Of a stretch of 64,000 nt of DNA, positions 22,659-34,337 are shown one piece after another. Each line of letters starts with the position of its first letter. Position 1 is the stretch's first letter. Below the pieces are notes generated by a model that saw nothing but the letters and a program-made list of their open reading frames with translations, had not been told where the DNA came from and did no database searches. The stretch covers positions 9,123,736 to 9,187,735 of the forward strand of contig NC_079223.1 of the NCBI RefSeq assembly GCF_029633865.1, in the 5' to 3' direction. Origin of the DNA: Lampris incognitus. Its lineage: Eukaryota > Chordata > Actinopteri > Lampriformes > Lampridae. The translations under genes and the position numbers were made by a program.

Positions 22659-23021
22659 TGCAAGCATCCAAGATAGCGGTTGGGTCTTTCTTTTGATCCT
22701 CGGTCAACGTGAGGTTGTGCATGTAAATATGACGGCACTCGTTACCCATTAGCCGTCTCAGCGAGGCTGCCTGCACTTCATTCGGCTTCTCGTGTAGACC
22801 CGTTGTTAGCCAAATATCCTCGAATTCTGCCCGAAAAGCTTCCCAATTCTTTGCCAAATCCCCGGACATTTCAATGCCCTCGGGCGCCGGAAGGCTATTA
22901 CTTTACTGCTTCTGACACCATGTTTCAGCTCAAGGTTTTTATTACAAAATGCCAGAACCCCCCACATACCAGATATATGACGTCTCTAACCGTGTCCGCG
23001 GGGCGTTATTATGAAACCCAC
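22659..23021 (-). mobile_element. Ty3/gypsy-like fossil fragment (gag start, primer site, part of LTR)
   Basis: Minus-strand frame 22869-22621 reads a gag-like start (AKNWEAFRAEFEDIWLTTGL, QAASLRRLMGNECRHIYMHN). Directly upstream on that strand is TGGTGTCAGAAGC, a primer-site-like sequence, bordered by an LTR-like end (TGTTTCAGC at 22921). A fragment only; the family within gypsy is not certain. Confidence 0.6.
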
Positions 23022-23463
23022 TGCTTTTCTGGGCACTCTGTCTCTGATTGGCCAGTACTCGTACCCGTTTTCCGCGAACTCTGCCTCTGATTGGCTAGTA
23101 CTCGTCGCCTCCGTTGGTTAGGTTGGTTAGGGTTAGGGTGGGGTTAGGGATAGGGTTAGCCAATCAGAGATAGAGTAGGGGCGGGTCTTCCTAGTCTTGC
23201 CCAGAAAAGCGGTAATGGCTATCGGACAGTCACGCTTCGCCGGAAGTGATCTCACCGGGCTGAACCCGACTGCGTTACTATGGAAACTTCAAACGCGTTC
23301 CCTCTCGTTGACAACGTTAAATATCTGCTTAAATTTGGGTGGAAAAAGTTCTATTAGCTAGCAGTTCTATTAGCTAGCCAGCCTACGTTAGTGTGTTGTT
23401 ATCGTTTGCAACGGATATGGGGCATTGCGTCACTTCCTGCAAAGCGTGACTGTCCGATAGCCA
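23022..23463. mobile_element. Two adjoining small inverted-repeat (MITE-like) elements
   Basis: The first spans about 23022-23213 with ends CTGCTTTTCTGGGCA and TTGCCCAGAAAAGCGG; it contains repeated CTCTGATTGGC motifs and a degenerate telomere-like tract (GGTTAGGGTTAGGG, 23115-23157). The second spans 23217-23463 with a near-perfect inverted repeat: GGCTATCGGACAGTCACGCTT on the left and its complement on the right, extending with few mismatches to more than 30 bp. Target duplications are unclear. Confidence 0.65.
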
Positions 23464-23514
23464 TCACCGCCACGACAGATTTCAATCACGTGATTGTTTG
23501 TTTCCGGGGTGGAG

Positions 23515-24245
23515 GCTCGTCCCGGAAACCACGTGATCAATACGAAGACAGCCGAGCAACTTCTTTTGTTTGCGCGCTCACTATTTAGATTGCAAACATT
23601 CCCAAATCGTCAGTGAGTAGTACACAAGACCATTGTATCTCTGATTAATGCTCACGCCAATATGTTCATGTGAAACGGATCATGTTATCGATTGTATCGT
23701 AGTTTATAAAGGTGGGGATACCTGCAGTCAGTGTAGACTGAAGAGGTCACTTTGATGAGTCATGAAACGTATGTCATTGTCACTTTTTTATAATGTCTAT
23801 GGAGGGAATATATTCTTTTTTACTCTTTATAAATGCTCTGATGACACAAGTGTATGTTGTTGTTTTTTTTTGCAAAACCCAATAAACAATTTAAAAAAAA
23901 ACATTATGAAGACATAATCTAATCTACATATGTCAAAAAACAAACATATCTGTCAATAAACGGTGTATCCAGATGAACTGATTCGGCTTACTTTGACTCA
24001 CTATTTAGAGTACTAGTTCACAACGGTTTTTTGTTTTAAATTGAATGAATTCAAAGTCATCGAATCGCACACAATGCAATAAACATGACACCCGATGCAC
24101 CGGCACAGCTTCAATAAAAACACGAGTCCAGGGGTCACACGTAGTAAATAAGAGTTCAAATACAAGTTAACAGAGGTTTATATACATTCTTTTTAGGCCA
24201 TAAGGGTCCAATACAGAAGCACAGTTTTACAGCCTTCAGGTTTTT
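23515..24245. repeat. Fourth copy of the cystatin-block flank
   Basis: Homologous to 3139-4040 and its copies (GGGGTGGAGGCTCGTC, the Penelope-like terminus, CTCAATAAACGGTGTATCC, and CAGCCTTCAGGTTTTTGGAA at the end) but more diverged, with no gypsy and no RTE LINE. No cystatin exon was found before it. It lies upstream of the functional EPHX1 gene. Confidence 0.7.
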
Positions 24246-25139
24246 GGAATATTGTGTGCTGGTGTCCATGTGAGCATTGGTTTCGTTCACCAAAACAGCA
24301 AAGAAGGGTATCCTACCGCTCCGTTTACATTTATGGAGATGGAATTTTGCAAGCAAAAAAAAAACAAAAACATGTATTACTAAATATTTACCTTCGTTCT
24401 CATTCTTATAATCAAACACACACAAAACGGTATTTAAAGCTGCAGGAAAAAGCATGTATAAGACGGGTCTGACTAGGCCCAAGACTGTGTGAGCAGAATG
24501 TAAGTGTGTTGGTGTATCACCAGGACAGACATGTCATCTCTTCAGCTGCACTCCTGCAGGAAGAGCAGTCGGAAAACCTTGGTCAGATGGACTCTATGGA
24601 TTAGTTTAAATGTGACTTATTTCACGTAGTAAGTAAAGGACCAGCTTCCGCAGGTAAGGACCAGACTTGTCCCCAAATAAGTTTCTAATATTTTCATTGT
24701 TAATGTGCTGCTTTGTAGAAAACAACATACCAGTAGTAGAGCGGGCTTATTCGAGTGGCCATGGAAAGTCTGCATCCCTCAGGGGCAGCAGCATTGCTAC
24801 TCCAGGTGGGATTGCATCAAAAACAATCGAGTATTCCTTAACGCATATAGGAATTTGACATGTTTTTTTTAAAGGCGTAATTATTTGCACAACGAATTTG
24901 CATAATTACGGGGAATTTAAATAGTCAATAACTTCACTCTTATACAGTTTATTGTCAACACAGTCACATCACACGCCAGTGGCCTCCTGTTGGTTATACT
25001 ACAACGCGTAGTTTGAGGTGGGGGGGGGGGCTCGTGCATAATTTTGGGGAATTTGCATAGGGAAAAATATTTCATAACTTCAATAACCAATCAAATGAAG
25101 GATGCGTAGGGTCACCCTGTGCTATTAGTTTAAAGGCAG
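24246..25139. other. Intergenic stretch, no clear gene
   Basis: A small open frame (24667-24858) has a plausible acceptor (TTTGTAG) and donor (CCAG/GTGGG) around AACAACATACCAGTAGTAG and could be an exon of an unrecognised gene, but nothing links it to a family. The rest is AT-rich intergenic sequence. Confidence 0.3.
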
Positions 25140-25744
25140 TGGCCACGAGGCAGCCATGACACGATTTAGTAACCGTGGGAAAATTCAGCAAAACGGAAAA
25201 CCCCCAAATTCTACAAAAGCCTCCTTTTTTTCCCCTCAAACTAAGTGTTGCAGTGTAGCCAGCAGGAGGCCGCCGGTGTGTGGAGTGATTTTGGGGGCGC
25301 TACGTTGTATAAGGGGGAAGTTGTTGAATATTAGTGTAGTAGTGCCTCTTTAGGGGGGTACTGCACTTTGTAGACGGTCCCTGCGCGCTCGCGCCACAGG
25401 CGGCTGCACGGGGAGACCGGCGTCAGCTGTCCGGAAGGGAGGACGGCTCGTTGTTTCCCCCTTACTACGGTAGGAAAGAGGCGTCGCTTGTGTTTTAACG
25501 ACGTTCCTCTTGCGAGTTATTGATCCGGGAGGTTGGAATCTGTCAATAGATTTCCAATTTTACCTTAGTGTTCAGACGTCGGCCAGAGTTTATACTATAG
25601 TTTACCTGTATCCGCCCACCCCCCCGCCCCCGCTGGTCACGTGGTTTCCGACTGCGTCCGCGTGTCTTCCGGTTTATAAAGATAAACTTTGACCCCTGAG
25701 GTTTCTACCTGTACGTGCCGCCATTGAGCCAGTCGACACACGCA
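25140..25744 (+). promoter_or_regulatory. EPHX1: EPHX1 5' flank/promoter
   Basis: Region just upstream of the EPHX1 start codon. Its segment 25195-25530 is the part retained as an orphan copy at 13185-13510. GC-rich with no convincing TATA box; CACAGGCGGCTG and TTACTACGGTAGGAAAGAGG are shared between the copies. Promoter role is inferred from position and conservation. Confidence 0.5.
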
Positions 25745-26042
25745 ATGCAGAGACCCCTTGTGAAGTAAGTAGCCTGTTTCCCACAAATGCGGACACTTGC
25801 TCTGAAACGAATCGTTTGATAAAATATTACGGTGGCGCAGTGGTTAGCGCGGTCGCCTCCCAGCAAGAAGGTCGTGGGTTCGAGTCCCGGGGTAGTCCAA
25901 CCTTGGGGGTTGTCCCGGGTCGTCCTCTGTGTGGAGTTTGCATGTTCTCCCCGTGTCTGTGTGGGTTTCCTCCGGGGGCTCCGGTTTCCTCCCACAGTCC
26001 AAAGACATGTAGGTCAGGTGGATCAGCCATACTAAATTGTCC

Positions 26043-26103
<61 letters not shown>

Positions 26104-29100
26104 TGTTATGTCTCCCTAATCTCTCTCTACTATGTGGAGGCCTTGATAAAGTGCTGATGGCGTAACAACACACTTTAACAGATGGCACACATTAGCATGT
26201 GCAGACGAGTGTGTCCATTGGCATAGTAAAAAGATAGTGTGTTAGAGCGAGAGCTTAGATGCCTCAGACTGGGACCTGCCAAGGTCTTGTGTGTGTGTTG
26301 GCCCTGTGATGGCCTGGCGGCCTGTCCAGGGTGTCTCCCCGTCTGCCGCCCAGTGACTGCTGGGATAGGCTCCAGCATCCCCGCCACTCTGAGAGCAGGA
26401 TAAGCGGTTTGGATAATGGATGGATGACATTACGATGTAAACCGGCATCCCCACTTCAACCCTTGGGTTGTTGTGAGTAGGGTGTGTGGACACCCAGCGG
26501 GACTAAAAACAAAACCTGTCAAAGGGCGGACGAGTTCCACTGTAAACCAAAGGCCATCCATACCTGGAGAGGAGATAGGGACCACCAGGTACACCGCCTA
26601 CTGAAACACAATGATCACTCAACCCTGTTGGGGCATCAGCTGTGCTCCTACGACCTCCATAGGTTACGGAACTGATGATGATGATAATGATAATGGATGG
26701 AAATATTACAGGCAAACTTTTTTTTCCCAGTTTGGACCCCTTTCAGCAGCAGCTCCTTGCAGGATCGGCTGTGGCAGTAGGGGGGATATGTGTATATCTT
26801 ATGTACAAAAGGAGGCAAGTCAAAAGTATACCCATTGGTGAAGGATGGTGGGGAGCAGGAGAGAAACCACCGGCAGAGGATGATAAAATCTATTCTTTTG
26901 AGGTTGAAACTTCACAAGAAGAGATTGAGGTAAACTGTACTATTTGATAATAGTAATAATGATAAACTATAGCGCTTTTCTAAAACAATGTTACAAAGTG
27001 ATTTACAAAGAAATAAAACCAGACAAGGCAAAAATAAGAGTAAGACTAAATCAATAATGCATTGAATAAATATAAAGCCATACAATTTTTCATAGCAGAG
27101 GTTTGTGATCTGTATGACATTGTAGTAATCAAAATTACTTTCTTTAGGAGCTTCACAGACGCATTGACAGAACTCGCTATACCGATCCAATAGAGGATGG
27201 CTGTTTCCAGTATGGTTTCAATTCCACCTATCTTAAAATGGTGGCTTCTTACTGGAGGCATCAGTTTGACTGGAAAAAGCAGGTGGCGGTACTTAACAAG
27301 TATCCCCACTTCAAAACCAGAATAGAAGGTAAACCCAGTCTTTTGCTGGTTTGTCATTACACCTGCAGTGTCCGCAGTTCACATGTCTAGTCTGGTCATC
27401 TCACATGATACCCATTGTCTGTTGTCATCCGTGTATGCCAGGATTGGACGTGCACTTCATCCACATACAGCCACCACATCGGGAGGGTCAGCAGGTGTTG
27501 CCTCTCATGCTTGTCCATGGCTGGCCTGGCTCATTCTTTGAATTCTACAAGATGCTTCCCTTGCTCACAGATACCCAAGCTGGTCTTGCATTTGAGGTCA
27601 TATGTCCATCCATCCCTGGCTATGGTTTCTCAGAGGCGCCACATAAGCAAGGTAAGTAGAGTGTGAACGTGTATGTATTAGTTTTAATAGCATTTGTCTA
27701 AATGAATGCTTCTTGAATCGCTCTAGGATTTGACAGTCTTGCTGCTGCAAGAGTTTTCCTGACACTGATGGAGCGCCTCGGGTTCTCACAGTTCTACTTG
27801 CAGGGTGGGGACTGGGGCTCCCTCATCACCACCAACATGGCACAGATGCAACCACAGTAAGCTTGTGCACACAAACAAGATTTATCAACATAGCACTGGA
27901 ATTTGCAACAACATGTTGTTTTTCCAGAGAGAACATTGTGAAATAGTGACTCAATTATGAATGAAACACAGCTTGTATTGTGCCAAAGCGCACAATTCAC
28001 CATGAACAATTCACCAAGAACACCAAGTCACAAGTTCATTGGGTCAATGTTTGAGTGCGGCTGAGTTTCATTATACTTTTGCCATCATAGCACTTTTTAA
28101 GAAACGGGGATTATGCTACATTTTAAAGATAAAATCCTGAGGATTTACATACAAACAACCGCCCCTTTTGATACTTTCCATCCTTGGTGTATTTATGACA
28201 ATAGCTCATCTATGAATAGTTAGTCAGGTAGGACTTTCCCTGGGAAAACGTTACAGTGCAAGGTGTTTTACATTGTCACTTAGAAAGGATATGGCAGATG
28301 GCAATGAGTTTGAAGAAGCATAGTTGACATTGTAAACAAGCAGCTATGGCAGACCATTACCAACATACACAACAACATCAATAGACAAAATTACAAAATT
28401 CAGGTGCAATCATATTTTTTGAATCTGGTGCTGGAGAAGGTGATGACACCACTTAGGTGTCTGTCTTATGTCGAGTGACTCTGTGAGATTTAGTGGCCAA
28501 ACACCGATGCAGTTATCAGTATTACACTAAAGGTGTTCAAAGTTGGCCACAAACACTGACCTCTAGGGGCTGTATTCATAAAACATCTTAAGGCTAAAAG
28601 TAGCTCTCAACTTGCTGATTTAGGAGAAACCCTTAAAAATAATTGGTGTGTCAGTCCTAATTTTAGAACTCCAAAATTTGTGGTCTTAGAGTATTTCACA
28701 AAGTGTTTTAGCGCTAAAACCAGCTCCTAAATCTGTATAACGTTAGGGGGAGTCAAGAGGACTCTTAGGTCACTAAGACCAAATCACAAACAATCATAAA
28801 ATGGCTGCTGCCGCTCAACATTTTAGAAACTTTCAATGATACTGGGCTTTTAAAAAGGTACTGCCTTTATCATGAGGGTATTATGATCATAGAAGCGTTA
28901 CTCAGGAATGCATGAGTCACTTGAATGCTGCAGTCTCTGCCCTTGCCTGAGACTGCAAAGAATACCAGCGCTCGTCAGTGGTTCTGGACAGAAGTGGGGA
29001 AGCCGCATTTACTTGCAAGCATATATTTTCCCACACTTCTTTTTTGGTTTTCGAAGCTATCCCAACTCCAAATTTTCCTTTAATAATGTCATTCCTTTCA

Positions 29101-32100
29101 TGCACAAGATGGGCAAGAAGTAAAAGCTGTTCTTACGTCCAGTTTGGTTTTTGTTTTCACGATGAAGTGTTAGATGTCTTAATGTGAAGAAGAACTGGTC
29201 AACTTGCATCTAAAGAAGGTTCAGGAGACCTGGACCTGGAACTTTTATTGAAGCTTGAGTTGAGGAGAACAGAGATCAGCAGTAAAACTGTAGGCACTGT
29301 GTAATGCCACCCAGTCCTGGAGGTTACTTTCTGACAGGGTATTTAAAACCCTCCCCTGGACCCACGGTTAGCTTATGTTAACAGAAGTCATGTCTGCATT
29401 CAAAGAAGGTTGCTGGTCCACCCCCTCTGCCGATCTGAGCAGGGCTGTAGACTACCACATGCCTCCTCCTATACATGTGGAGTCACTAGCCACTTCTTTT
29501 CACCTGACAGTGAGGAGTTTCACCAGGGGGAAGTAGCGCATGGGAGTATCACGCTATTCCCCCCAGTTCCCCCGAACAGGTGCCCCGACCAAGCAGAGGA
29601 GGTGCTAGTGCAGCGACCAGGACACGTACCCACATCCAGCTTCCCACCCGTAGACACGGCCAATTATAGACAAGCCGGAGGTAACTCGGGGATTCGAACC
29701 GGCAATCCCCATGTTGGTAGGCAACAGAATAGACCGCTACGCTACCCGGACGCCCCACATGCAATACATATCTAAGAGGAGTCATCCTGACCGTCCCCGG
29801 CCGTCTGAAACAGAGCATCGCATCCTCTGCAGCCTTGATTTCCATAGGAGACAGCTCAGTCTTATCAGGACCTCTGCCTTGCCCAGTCAACCCTAGCAGA
29901 CAGAGAGATATGAACCGTTCAGAGATGGGCCTTAACCCCCCACTCCCAGGTCAGAAGTAGAGTTCATGGGGACACTGTCATATAACCTTTCAGCCTAAAG
30001 AGGAAAATTCCACCACACATACTATCAGCCATTGTTATTCTAGTCTGAAAAGGCTGCTTATATGTATATCTGCTAATTGTTTATGAACTGCCAGACACAT
30101 AAGAGGCTGACAATTAGCTGAACATCTGCTTGACTAGTAAGTGTATTTTTCTTGATTTCATGTTTAATCAGTGACACTTGGCATACATCTTCGTTAAAAT
30201 CTTTGAGTACGGCAACATGATACCTCCTTCTACAGTGTTTCTATGATGAAATCACTGACAGACCCTATCAGCCAATCACTGTGGGCATAGTATGTAAGCT
30301 TGTTCATGAAACACGACTTCATCCATAGCAACGAAGTCAACCCCACCCTTTCTCGTAAGATTTCTCCCCATTCCTCGGTAAAAGTTGGTCTGGGCAGCTT
30401 TGTGAATAGGTTTTAAGAGGAAACTCTTAGGTATAAATTACTTTACTGCTATTTGGGAGACCTGTTAATGATAAAATGTTTCATGAATACAGCCCCAGGA
30501 TTGTAGCTTTAAGTGATCACCAGTGTAAAATCTAGAAGGCAGAATATCATTATTGATCGACGATGTCTTTAGAGCTTCAGGCTTGAGCTAAATGAATGCT
30601 ACTGTTCTCACGATCTCTTCTATGATCCCTTCTCTACCATTTTGAGGCATGTGAAAGGTCTCCATCTAAACATGGTTATCGCACGGAGGAGTCTCAAATC
30701 AATGTTGTCGATTCTGATTGGTCGCTACCTACCCTTCCTCGTGGGTTTCACAAGGGAAGATGTTCGCCGGCTGTTCCCTTTCATGGAGAAGAATGTCTAC
30801 GAGACCCTAAGGGAAACGGGGTATCTTCATATACAGGCCACCAAGCCAGATACTGCAGGTCCGAACACACACATGCATGAAGTATCCTTAAAAATTTAGG
30901 TGAATACTTACAAGTCAAAATATATCTTGTATAATAGCTGAATTCTTGGTTATGGCAGTCTACTTGGCTTAATATGCATTTGTACTGGAGGCAAAGATAT
31001 TTGTTCCAACAAATAACAGGGAACCAGTGTGAGATAGGCTAATGGGTTGATTTCGGTGCGTGTTATTTCAATGCCTGACATTGTCTTTCTTCCGTCTACA
31101 GGCTGTGGACTGAATGACTCTCCTGTTGGTTTGGCTGCCTATATTTTGGAAAAGTTCTCCTCCTGGACAGACCTCAAGAACAGAGACTTAGAGGATGGAG
31201 GATTGGAAAGGTACAAGACATTCAATCTTGTTTTTTTTTGTTAGCAGGTTTTGAGTGGATAAAGATGAGTCTGCAGGTATGTTGTGAACTAATGTATAAA
31301 AAAAAGATCTCGTGTGGATGTTGTTTGAACATGGATATTCTTTATTCCATAGTTTTTTCTCAGCTTTTTCATTTACATCTTGACATCATTTGACATGCTG
31401 CAGTTTGTAGAACGCAAAAGCAACTTTAAAGGTAGAACGAGTAGGATTTGTTGGCGGTTTGTAAACGCAACATTAAAAGTTGGCCCCTCCCCCCAGCTCA
31501 ACGTCACCAGAACACATCCCAGAGTACAGGCCAACTCTGCGTCCCTCTTCATTCCCCCCCTGTCCTTCAGTGTTCGCCAGCAGGTGAAAACCAACCCCAG
31601 ATTCACTCTCGTTTTGGAACGAGCTTTGTCCGCTTGGCGTTTCACCTCGCTGTATTTGCGTCTTTTTGGCGCTGTGTCCGCCATTGTCGTAGCTTCCTCT
31701 TGGATGCGAGCTGATGGCTACATTTTTAGTCCCGCTGCCCAAAGGTTAACACCCAGAAATGTCCTGTACACAGCAAAGAAAATACAGGCAGAGGACAGGG
31801 TCTCTACAGATACAGACACCGCCACACACGTCTAGTGGGTCATAAGTGATAATTGAGAGGGATTATTTTTGTATGAGTCTTTACATTTATTTTTATGAAA
31901 TTCCCACTTGCTCTACCTTTAAAGTTTGGGACAATATGGTTTATATATATATATATATATTTTTTGTTTTGTTTGGATTTTCCCCCCTTTTCTCCCCAAT
32001 TGTTTCCAGCCAATTACCCCACTCTTCCGAGCCGTCCCGGTCGCTGCTCCACCCCCTCTGCCGATCCGGGGAGGGCTGCAGACTACCACATGCCTCCTCC

Positions 32101-33426
32101 CATACATGTGGAGTCTCCAGCCGCTTCTTTTCACCTGACAGGAGTTTCACCAGGGGGACGTAGCGCGTGGGAGGATCACATCATTTCCCTCAGTTCCCCC
32201 TCCCCTGAACAGGTGCCCCGACCCACAGAATAGAGATCCTACAGAAGTACCAATGAGCTGTTCTACGTCAGAAAAGACGTAAAGACGCAAGCGCGTCCGC
32301 CATTGTTGTTTACCTGCAGCAGCCGGTGATCGCGCGCTGTCAGTAATTTAATGGCGCCACGACGAAGATTGTCTCGTTTCAATCAATTGATTCAAATCTG
32401 TGTTCATTTATCACAAACACACAGCTGCGGAGAGTTAATCTGACCTAATCGACAAAGAGCATTAAATATCATGCATTATTAGTGGCGAATTAGGCCCCGT
32501 TTGTCCCAAAACATCAGCACAGAAGTGATCTCACCATTTCTTCTTAGCCCCTTTGTTTACAAATAGTATTATGGGCAAACTGTAGAAATATCACTCAGAG
32601 AGAATATTTTGTACTGTGATGCAATATAAAGATGCAAAATTTCCCATCTGAACGCCATCGGACCTCACTCAGAGTGAGACTTGAACTAAACTGTTGACAC
32701 TGGTACTTCTGTACGATCTCTATTCTGTGCCCTGACTGACCAGAGGTGCTAGTGCAGCGACCAGGGCACAAACCCACATCCGGCTTCTCACCCACAGACA
32801 CAGCCAGTTGTGTCTGCAGGGACCAAGCAAGAGGTAACACGGGGATTCGAACCACCGATCCCCGTGTTGGGAGGCAATGGAATAGATCACCATCCCACCC
32901 GGACGCCATGTTTTATATTATTAATGTTTACACAGTCATAGTGAATCAGCATGTTATCACATTTCATTGCAGAAAGTTCAAGCTGGATGAGCTCCTGACC
33001 AATGTCATGATCTACTGGACCACAGGTACAATAGTCTCTTCAATGCGCTTCTACAAAGAAAATCTGCAGACTAACATTGAGAAAAGAGGGGATATGAGGT
33101 ATGTGGCTACTTGCTCATCTTGTTGATATTTTGCTTTTGTACTGGACTGAGTTACCTCAGTGTCCCATTTTGGTCTACATTGGTTCATGTTGTCCAAGCC
33201 TCTGAGATTACATTCTTGTTTTAGGTCCGGAATATTTGTGCCTACAGGAGTGGCAGCCTTCCCCGGTGAGCTGGTGCACTGTCCCCGTTCATGGGCAGAA
33301 ATTAGATACAGGAACATCCTGTCCTACTCTTACATGTCTCAAGGTGGACACTTTGCAGCCTTTGAGGAGCCCCAGCTGCTAGCTAATGATATCATCCAGT
33401 TCGTAAAGAAAGTGGAGAAGTTGTAA
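25745..33426 (+). CDS. EPHX1: Microsomal epoxide hydrolase (EPHX1), nine coding exons
   Basis: Hydrolyses xenobiotic epoxides to diols at the ER membrane. Coding exons: 25745-25764, 26731-26929, 27148-27328, 27442-27651, 27727-27856, 30647-30858, 31102-31210, 32973-33098, 33225-33426; phases agree and give 462 residues (human 455). An N-terminal anchor ([18 protein letters not shown]) is followed by GWWGAG. The alpha/beta-hydrolase core has HGWPGS (oxyanion), GGDWGS (nucleophile Asp, exon 5), the acidic residue in FPGELVHCP and the His in [10 protein letters not shown], so the catalytic triad is complete. Cap-domain landmarks [17 protein letters not shown] and [14 protein letters not shown] match mammals. 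The 20-bp first exon (MQRPLV plus two bases) is the least certain part. Intron 5 holds a Harbinger element. Tail-to-tail with MAD2L1BP. Confidence 0.95.
25826..26430 (+). mobile_element. tRNA-derived SINE (V-SINE/HAmo-like), interrupted, with GT microsatellite
   Basis: Head GGTGGCGCAGTGGTTAGCGC with B box GGTTCGAGTCC, conserved core TGTGGAGTTTGCATGTTCTC and GGTTTCCTCCCACAGTCCAA, then a GT tract (26045-26100). The 3' part (GGCCCTGTGATGGCCTGG to GATAATGGATGGATG) resumes at 26300 after about 195 bp of other sequence (26103-26297). In EPHX1 intron 1. Confidence 0.85.
26950..27060 (-). mobile_element. LINE 3'-tail-like fragment
   Basis: TATAGCGCTTTTCTAAAACA and following bases resemble the 3' ends of fish LINEs; similar at 37495-37520. 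In EPHX1 intron 2. Weak. Confidence 0.3.
28566..30496 (-). mobile_element. PIF/Harbinger-type element retaining a Myb/SANT-like frame
   Basis: Inverted ends GGGGCTGTATTCATAAAACA (left) and the complement of GGGGCTGTATTCATGAAACA (right) bound 1.93 kb inside EPHX1 intron 5. A minus-strand frame (29105-28917) resembles the Myb/SANT-like DNA-binding protein of Harbinger elements ([20 protein letters not shown], then [13 protein letters not shown]). No nuclease transposase seen, so probably non-autonomous. A SINE sits inside at 29415-29757. The target duplication is not clear. Confidence 0.7.
29415..29757 (-). mobile_element. tRNA-derived SINE (GGGCGTCCGGGTAGCG family)
   Basis: Minus strand starts GGGGCGTCCGGGTAGCGTAG with tRNA-like A box and B box (GGTTCGAATCC), body CCGTGTCTACGGGTGGGAAG and CTCCACATGTATAGGAGGAG, ends GATCGGCAGAGGGGGTGG. 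Same family at 31975-32910 and 50699-51115. Confidence 0.85.
31422..31926. mobile_element. MITE with roughly 25-bp terminal inverted repeats
   Basis: Left end AACTTTAAAGGTAGAACGAG, right end complement AACTTTAAAGGTAGAGCAAG. About 505 bp in EPHX1 intron 7; a 151-codon frame inside is unrelated to known proteins and probably chance. Superfamily not assigned. Confidence 0.7.
31975..32910 (-). mobile_element. tRNA-derived SINE split by a MITE
   Basis: The two parts (31975-32223 and 32730-32910) together make one minus-strand copy of the GGGCGTCCGGGT-family SINE, including the B box complement GGATTCGAACC near 32840. The MITE at 32224-32729 lies between them. Confidence 0.85.
32224..32729. mobile_element. 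hAT-like MITE inserted in a SINE
   Basis: Inverted ends CACAGAATAGAGATC and GATCTCTATTCTGTG (about 28 bp in all, one mismatch near the middle) with an imperfect 8-bp target duplication CCCCGACC/CCCTGACT. Length 506 bp, non-coding. Confidence 0.75.
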
Positions 33427-33819
33427 ACTTGTTAGAGCAATGCACCTAAATTACTGTAAATTTTGTATTGCATGTGTCTCGGTACTGAGGCCATCAAGCC
33501 TAAATTCATGTTCACAACTCAGAATCTGTAGAAGCTTGGTTTTCCCTTATTTGACTGATCATTCAAAATGTGTCATACCTGCTACAACTTGTCACCTATT
33601 CTACACACCCCACTTTCAAAAGCACCAAAATTGTTGTGTACAAAATCCTTAATTAAAAAAAAATCATTTAACATGTCAAATCTTTTTGTAATACACATGT
33701 GAATAAGTTAATCGTTGTAAATTCGGTGGCCTTACGCACACGAAATAGGTAGCGATTGTACAGAAAACGGCTTGTGTTCTATTATAACAGGTGTCTGAAA
33801 TTCAGATTTGACCAGAAAT

Positions 33820-34085
33820 TTAAAGCGCTTTGAGTGGCTGTTGCAGCTAGAAAAGCGCTGTATAAAATGCAACTTGATTGATTGATTGATATTCAAATGG
33901 CCTGATGTGGAAAAAAAAACATAAAACAGAAGACCTTTTGTAAAAATACAGACAAATACACACAAGGACTTGGACCTTGTGTTGTTGTCTTCTGACTAGA
34001 TCCTTGTTTGAGTTGTATTAACTCAGATGTACATCGCTTTGGATAAATGTGTCTGCTGAATGAAATTGTAACATTGTAAGGTGTG
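33820..34085 (+). mobile_element. LINE/SINE tail fragments downstream of EPHX1
   Basis: 33825-33890 has an AAGCGCTGTATAAAATGCAA tail with (TTGA)n. 34025-34082 has CGCTTTGGATAAATGTGTCT and TGTAA repeats, the UnaL2-type 3' stem-loop. The rest of 33427-34337 shows no gene. Confidence 0.5.
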
Positions 34086-34337
34086 ACAAAAGCTAAATGC
34101 TGGTTCTGTATGACTACTAAACATATCACAAAAGCATAATACCATATTCATTGTAATAAACTTATCATTTTAAACTGTGGCACATTTAATCTCAAATGTA
34201 AAACTAAACTATTTGTTAAAAATGTTCAGTTCAGAATTCCTCTTAACTACTGTTCAAATAATTGCAAAACATAGTCTGGAGGCTCCAGAGAGGCAGATTC
34301 TCCATTTTCTGAATTACATATTTCTCCTTTTTTGATG

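Noticed and set aside
23115-23157. Interstitial telomere or chromosome-fusion scar
   Set aside because: Only a few degenerate TTAGGG units inside a small inverted-repeat element.
24156-24482. 108-codon minus-strand frame as a membrane protein
   Set aside because: It overlaps a duplicated non-coding flank and is not kept open in the other copies.
31380-31835. 151-codon open frame
   Set aside because: It lies almost entirely within a MITE bounded by inverted repeats, with equal-length frames on the other strand; no domain recognised.
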